A stretch of 64,000 nucleotides of DNA from MGBC163016 sp964518575 (GTDB lineage: Bacteria; Actinomycetota; Coriobacteriia; Coriobacteriales; Eggerthellaceae): contig CAZFGW010000001.1 in the NCBI GenBank assembly GCA_964518575.1, positions 62,001 through 126,000 on the forward strand, written 5' to 3'. The first letter of the stretch is position 1. Each line of letters starts with the position of its first letter. Of this stretch, positions 60,316 through 64,000 are shown one piece after another. The notes under the pieces are model-generated. The model ran no database searches. It was not told the origin of the DNA and saw only the letters and a program-made list of their open reading frames with translations. The position numbers were made by a program, and so were the translations under genes.

Positions 60316-61857
60316 CTAGAAAATCATGTTCTCGATATAGTGCCCGGTAAATGCAGCGTTGCAGGACAGTTCGATGTACTTGCAATCGTGTGCGACCCTT
60401 GTCGCAAGCTCGATCGCATCGGGTGCGAGCAGAAGATCGCACGCTCCCTTGAGCGATGTGTTGCCCACCGCCTGCGCTTTGTCGGCAAGTTCCTCAGGAA
60501 AGAGACCGATGCGCGCCGCCGCGTTGATGTCGAGTCCCGTTCCGAGGCCGCCCGCGATGTAGAGCGCAGAAATATCATCAGCTTTGATACCCGCGTCCTC
60601 CATGAGCGTTTCGATCCCAGCGCAGACCGATCCCTTCGCAAGCTGGACATTGCGCACATCGCGCTGCGTGATGTACACGCCATCAGCAATGCGAAACGCT
60701 GGCAGTCCGTCGATCTCAACGAGACATGGCGCCAATACCTCCGCAATATCCTCTTCGTCAACGAGCCGACCCGTTTCATCGATCACGCCAGCATCAAGCA
60801 TCGCGGCAATCCCGGAGATGAGACCGCTTCCACAGATCCCAATCGCCTCGCCATCACCGATGACATGGACAACCATGCCCTCATCGGTGTAGGCAACACT
60901 ATCGACCGCACCCTCCGCAGCGGGCATACCATAGCTGATCCCCGCTCCCTCGAACACCGGACCGGCGGCGGTGGCACACGAGATCATCTGCGTCGCATCG
61001 GCGAGCACCATCTCACCGTTCGTTCCCAAATCAACGAAGAGCACGGGCTCATCCACATGCAAAAGATCGATCGAGAGCGCACCGCACACGATGTCGCCTC
61101 CCACATATCCCGCCACACAGGGGGCAACGTAGGCTTCTGGAAAATCATCGGAGAAGGAAGCGTATTCCCCGAACAGCGACGGCGGCGTGAACGGAGCGAT
61201 GCCGATCGGCGTGGGATCGATTCCCACCGCAATACTCTCCATGACCGTATTGCCCGCGATCGAGACCTTCTTGATCTCAGACACATCCACACTCACCCGC
61301 GCACACATCCGCACGGCGAGCTCGTGCAAACAATCAGTCACCACCCGCGAGAGCGTATCGAGCTTCCCTTCGCTACATGCCGTGATCCGGCTGATCACAT
61401 CAGCGCCAAAGGTTGCTTGGGGATTCGCCTTGCCGCGGCTTGCGATAATACGTCCGTCAGCGAGACGCACGAGCCGGGTCACGATCGTGGTCGTACCGAT
61501 GTCGAAAGCAATGCCGTACCCTTCCGCATCGGCGTCCCCTCCCGCACCCGCCGAAGACGAAGCGGCGCGCGAATCATGCCCCGCATCGTCATCCTCAGCA
61601 CCCTCGACCGCAATCTCGGCAAGATGCGAATGCGGAACGCGCACCCATTCAACGGGGGCAGCCTCACTCGTACACGCGAGCACCGTCTTCTCTTCGCCCT
61701 CGATGAAAGCGGTGAGCGCGCACTTTCCGCACGTGCCCTTCCCGCCACAAGGAGACGGAAAGTCAATGCCGAGCCGCTGCAGCATCTTGGATATCGTTTC
61801 GCCATCCTGCGCTGCCTCATCAAGGATGCGATCGTCATCTTCGAAATAAATGCGCAT
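60316..61857 (-). CDS. RACE-type ASKHA corrinoid activator, second paralogue
   Basis: A 513-aa protein: 2Fe-2S ferredoxin domain with Cys37, Cys43, Cys46 (CGGKGTCGKC) and Cys62, then an acidic/Ala-Gly linker, then ASKHA ATPase from about 110: AFDIGTTTIVTRLVRLADG, SIAGNTVMESI, LFVDLGTNGEM, GICGSGLISGIAAML, YIAGGLGTGLDINAA. It reduces Co(II) corrinoid for a methyltransferase, most likely the corrinoid protein at 63.0 kb with which it is divergently placed. It differs in linker and length from the 26-28 kb copy, so each may serve a different corrinoid protein. Confidence 0.93.
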   Translation of the reverse strand: MRIYFEDDDRILDEAAQDGETISKMLQRLGIDFPSPCGGKGTCGKCALTAFIEGEEKTVLACTSEAAPVEWVRVPHSHLAEIAVEGAEDDDAGHDSRAASSSAGAGGDADAEGYGIAFDIGTTTIVTRLVRLADGRIIASRGKANPQATFGADVISRITACSEGKLDTLSRVVTDCLHELAVRMCARVSVDVSEIKKVSIAGNTVMESIAVGIDPTPIGIAPFTPPSLFGEYASFSDDFPEAYVAPCVAGYVGGDIVCGALSIDLLHVDEPVLFVDLGTNGEMVLADATQMISCATAAGPVFEGAGISYGMPAAEGAVDSVAYTDEGMVVHVIGDGEAIGICGSGLISGIAAMLDAGVIDETGRLVDEEDIAEVLAPCLVEIDGLPAFRIADGVYITQRDVRNVQLAKGSVCAGIETLMEDAGIKADDISALYIAGGLGTGLDINAAARIGLFPEELADKAQAVGNTSLKGACDLLLAPDAIELATRVAHDCKYIELSCNAAFTGHYIENMIF

Positions 61858-62137
61858 GAAACCATCTCGCTCTCTTACGCAGCGCCTGCAAATTACTTAG
61901 TCAATCATGCGGGCGTTTCGCCACCCACGCAAGCGCTGTCAGCAGTCATGTTCCGCCCCGTACAGAGAGGGTTCTGACCGCCCTTGTCTTCATGCATTCA
62001 TTATGACCCATAAGTTCTGAAAAAGATGCGAAAGTGCCTTGATTAAATGCCCGCATCCGAGGTCAGGGCACCTGCTCGTGTGCTAGGATGAATTAATTGG
62101 TGTTGTAAGGAATAAGAAGTGATCAAGGAGGCATGAA
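61858..62137. other. Divergent promoter region of RACE and methyltransferase
   Basis: No gene is seen. It should hold the promoters for the divergent RACE and methyltransferase genes. A GTGCTAGGATGAATTAATTG stretch near 62078-62097 is AT-rich and could contain a TAGGAT -10, but a convincing -35 is not evident. No cobalamin riboswitch is recognised. Confidence 0.35.
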
Positions 62138-62947
62138 GTGATAATCATTGGCGAGAAGATCAACGGTTCCATCCCCAAGACCGGCGCTGCCATCGCCGAG
62201 CGCAATGAGGACTACATCCGTGAACTTGCCCGGATTCAAACCGAGGCGGGCGCAGACTATCTCGATTGCTGCGCATCGGTGAACGAGAACGAGCTCGAAA
62301 CGGAAAAATGGCTTATTGACCTCATCAAAGAGGAATCGTCCCTGCCCATCTGCATCGACAGCCCGAACCCTCAGGTATGTGTAGATGCCATGGAGTTTTG
62401 CGACGGACGCGTTGGCATTATCAACTCGGTTTCAGGCGAAGGCAACAAGATCGACATCGTATTCCCCGCGATCGCTGACACCCAATGGGGCTGCGTGGCG
62501 CTGCTCTCCGATGACACCGGCATTCCGAAGACCGTCGATGACCGCATCAAGGTTTTCAAGCAGATCATGGCGCGCGCTGATGAGTTCGGCATCGCTCCTG
62601 AGCGCCTCTATATCGACCCTCTGGTAGAGACCCTCGGCGCGAATCCCGACAGCATGATCACCTTCAATGAGTGCTGCAAGCGCATTAAAGACGAGTATCC
62701 GAACATCCACATCACCTCCGGACTTTCGAATATCTCGTTCGGACTGCCCGTGCGCAAGATGATCAACATGCCGTTTTTGGTGCTGGCAATGAACGCTGGT
62801 ATGGACAGCGCCATCATGGATCCGACGAACCGCGATATGAACGGTGTGCTCCATGGCACAGCAGCGCTTCTCGGCGACGACGAGTTCTGCCTTGAGTACA
62901 TCGAAGCGTACCGCGACAACCTGTTCGGACCGATAAAGCAGGATTAA
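62138..62947 (+). CDS. Methyl-THF:corrinoid methyltransferase (MtgA/MtvA-like)
   Basis: A 269-aa pterin-binding TIM-barrel protein: IIIGEKINGSIPKTGAAIAE at the start, PICIDSPNPQVC (pterin site), IINSVSGEGNK and YIDPLVETLG, then ITSGLSNISFGLPVRKMIN. It is closer to methyl-THF:corrinoid methyltransferases (as in glycine betaine and O-demethylase systems) than to AcsE. It transfers a methyl group between THF and the corrinoid protein made next door. The GTG at 62138 has AAGGAGG 6 nt upstream. Confidence 0.9.
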   Translation: MIIIGEKINGSIPKTGAAIAERNEDYIRELARIQTEAGADYLDCCASVNENELETEKWLIDLIKEESSLPICIDSPNPQVCVDAMEFCDGRVGIINSVSGEGNKIDIVFPAIADTQWGCVALLSDDTGIPKTVDDRIKVFKQIMARADEFGIAPERLYIDPLVETLGANPDSMITFNECCKRIKDEYPNIHITSGLSNISFGLPVRKMINMPFLVLAMNAGMDSAIMDPTNRDMNGVLHGTAALLGDDEFCLEYIEAYRDNLFGPIKQD

Positions 62948-62953
62948 TTGATG

Positions 62954-62980
62954 TTGACCTTTTGGGCAAATCAATATAAC
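62954..62980 (+). promoter_or_regulatory. Possible promoter of the corrinoid-protein gene
   Basis: TTGACC (62954-62959) and TATAAC (62975-62980) with a 15-nt spacer, a little short of the usual 16-18. It could let the corrinoid protein be transcribed at a higher level than the methyltransferase. Confidence 0.35.
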
Positions 62981-63036
62981 GTAGATGAAAGGGCTTTTAA
63001 GCCACATTTCAGTCATCTCTAAGGAAGGGATGTAGT

Positions 63037-63672
63037 ATGACAGTTCTTGAAGACCTCCGCGAAAAAACTCTCAAAGGCAAAAGAAAAGAAACCGGTCCTC
63101 TGGTTCAGCAGGCACTGGATGAGGGCAACGATCCTCAAGCTATCCTTGATGCAATGATCGACGCCATGAGCGAAGTCGGCGATCGCTTCTCTCGCGGCGA
63201 ATGCTTCGTTCCTGAAATGCTCGTAGCAGCACGCGCCATGAGCGCTGGCACCGACGTTCTGAAGCCCGCAATGGCAGGCAGCGGCGTCGAGCCCATCGGA
63301 CATGCCGTTATCGGCACCGTTTCTGGCGACATGCATGACATCGGCAAGAACCTCGTCCGTATGATGATTGAGGGCAAGGGCGTTGAGATCGACGACCTCG
63401 GTGTTGACGTTCCGCCGGAGAAGTTCGTTGAGTACCTGAACGAGCATCCGGAGTGCGACGTTGTTTGCCTTTCCGCACTGCTCACCACGACCATGCCCGC
63501 AATCGATGAGGCCATCCAGGCTATCGAGGCTGCTGGACTTCGCGACCGCGTGAAGATCATGATCGGCGGCGCTCCGGTCACGCAAGAATATGCTGATCAG
63601 GTTGGCGCAGATGCCTACACTGATGATGCTGGTGCTGCTGCGGAGAAAATCGCAGAGCTCCTTGCAGCCTAG
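63037..63672 (+). CDS. Corrinoid (B12-binding) methyl-carrier protein
   Basis: A 211-aa corrinoid protein like MtgC, MttC or MtmC. The N-terminal cap is helical (1-90); the Rossmann B12 domain has GDMHDIGKN (about 102-110) with the DxHxxG corrinoid-binding His, and VVCLSALLTTTMPA and IMIGGAPVT complete it. It carries the methyl group between a substrate-specific methyltransferase (not seen here) and the methyl-THF methyltransferase upstream. AAGGAAGG precedes the ATG at 63037. A terminator follows. Confidence 0.95.
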   Translation: MTVLEDLREKTLKGKRKETGPLVQQALDEGNDPQAILDAMIDAMSEVGDRFSRGECFVPEMLVAARAMSAGTDVLKPAMAGSGVEPIGHAVIGTVSGDMHDIGKNLVRMMIEGKGVEIDDLGVDVPPEKFVEYLNEHPECDVVCLSALLTTTMPAIDEAIQAIEAAGLRDRVKIMIGGAPVTQEYADQVGADAYTDDAGAAAEKIAELLAA

Positions 63673-63718
63673 CTGAAATGCTGCACCAAGCTTCGTGAAC
63701 ATTTTTGTTCTGTCTATG

Positions 63719-63754
63719 CAACGGCTGAGCCATCCGCGCTCAGCCGTTGTTTTT
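63719..63754 (+). terminator. Terminator after the corrinoid-protein gene
   Basis: CAACGGCTGAGC (63719-63730) and GCTCAGCCGTTG (63738-63749) form a 12-bp perfect stem, followed by TTTTT. Strong. Confidence 0.93.
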
Positions 63755-63780
63755 CGATTCAGGTAAGGAGGTTTATTGCA

Positions 63781-64000
63781 TGGAGAACCTTTTCAAAGAT
63801 GCTCTTCTGAAAGGGGACTTCGCCATCACCTGCGAGATCATTCCCGGACGCGGCGCGCGCGAAGAGTCACAGGAAAAGGAGCTAGAGAATGCCCGGCAGA
63901 TTTTCGCAACGGGTCGCGTGCATGCTATCTCGATCACGGACAACCCAAGCGGTAACCCGGCATTGCTCGCCGACTACATCGGTAAAGAACTGATCGACGA
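63781..64000 (+). CDS. metF: Methylenetetrahydrofolate reductase-like protein, cut by window edge
   Basis: The first 73 codons are visible. Sequence FAITCEIIPGRGAREESQEK and AISITDNPSGNPALLADYIG is the start of acetogen-type MetF, which reduces methylene-THF to methyl-THF, with the SITDNPSGNP flavin-site motif. The TAAGGAGG ribosome site is 9-16 nt upstream of ATG 63781. It is the supplier of methyl-THF for AcsE and for the methyltransferase just upstream. C-terminal domains are unknown. Confidence 0.9.

Noticed and set aside
60070..61977. A 635-codon open frame on the + strand
   Set aside because: It lies opposite the RACE and DUF2284 genes, whose protein motifs are clear. Arg/His-rich composition shows it to be an antisense shadow.

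Overview
The window reads as a chromosomal segment of an anaerobic, corrinoid-using acetogen-type actinobacterium, most likely class Coriobacteriia (Eggerthellales-like). The evidence is an actinobacterial-type integration host factor (mIHF) beside a carbonyl-branch Wood-Ljungdahl operon (acsB, acsC, acsD, acsE, cooC, cooT), acetate kinase, two corrinoid-reactivating ASKHA proteins, a folate/corrinoid methyltransferase pair and a methylenetetrahydrofolate reductase. GC content is moderate (mid-50s by eye). The species cannot be named from sequence alone.

Layout. 1-11.3 kb: a truncated alarmone synthetase, mIHF, a flavoprotein, a polyferredoxin, a MobB-MobA fusion, a PhoR/PhoB-like two-component pair, a Na/Pi cotransporter behind a three-site Pho-box-like repeat, and queDECF for preQ1/queuosine. 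11.7-16.7 kb: a PucR-type regulator divergent from an operon of an ATC-hydrolase-like protein, a GcvT/LigM-like methyltransferase and an SDR, a likely methyl-donor (O-demethylation) module, followed by a 72-aa protein. 17-26 kb: LytTR/DUF3021, a GH5 lipoprotein, an Fe-S aldo-keto reductase, a flavin-type small protein, an XRE-AbrB regulator with an ABC exporter, a nitroreductase and MsrAB. 25.4-36.9 kb: DUF3786, RACE, acsB, acsE, acsC, acsD, cooC, a 74-aa protein, cooT, a His-rich protein, then ackA. No CODH catalytic subunit (acsA/cooS) is present here.

36.9-44.6 kb: a UvrA2-like ATPase, a nucleotidyltransferase, an LMW-PTPase, an MmgE/PrpD protein and an ABC exporter. 44.8-51.7 kb is the most accessory-looking stretch: a SET-domain protein paired with a membrane protein of CorA-like topology, a GNAT/adenylation/esterase operon with four tandem 16-bp repeats upstream, a RhuM protein, and a small surface-like protein. 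51.7-59.6 kb: GMP synthase ATPase subunit, a GLUG-repeat wall protein, recR, ybaB, dnaX, a DedA protein and the SRP RNA. 59.6-64 kb: DUF2284, a second RACE, then divergently a methyl-THF:corrinoid methyltransferase, its corrinoid protein and metF (truncated at the window edge).

How it fits together: methyl groups (from methoxyl or methylamine-type donors via the GcvT-like or the 62-63 kb corrinoid system, or from MetF) reach methyl-THF; AcsE moves them to the AcsCD corrinoid protein; AcsB makes acetyl-CoA; AckA yields acetate and ATP. RACE proteins re-reduce inactive Co(II) corrinoid, and CooC, CooT and the His-rich protein plausibly deliver nickel. A family of short palindromic intergenic repeats, built around GGGCGAGATGAATCTCGCCC, is scattered through the window, mostly just beyond the 3' ends of minus-strand genes.
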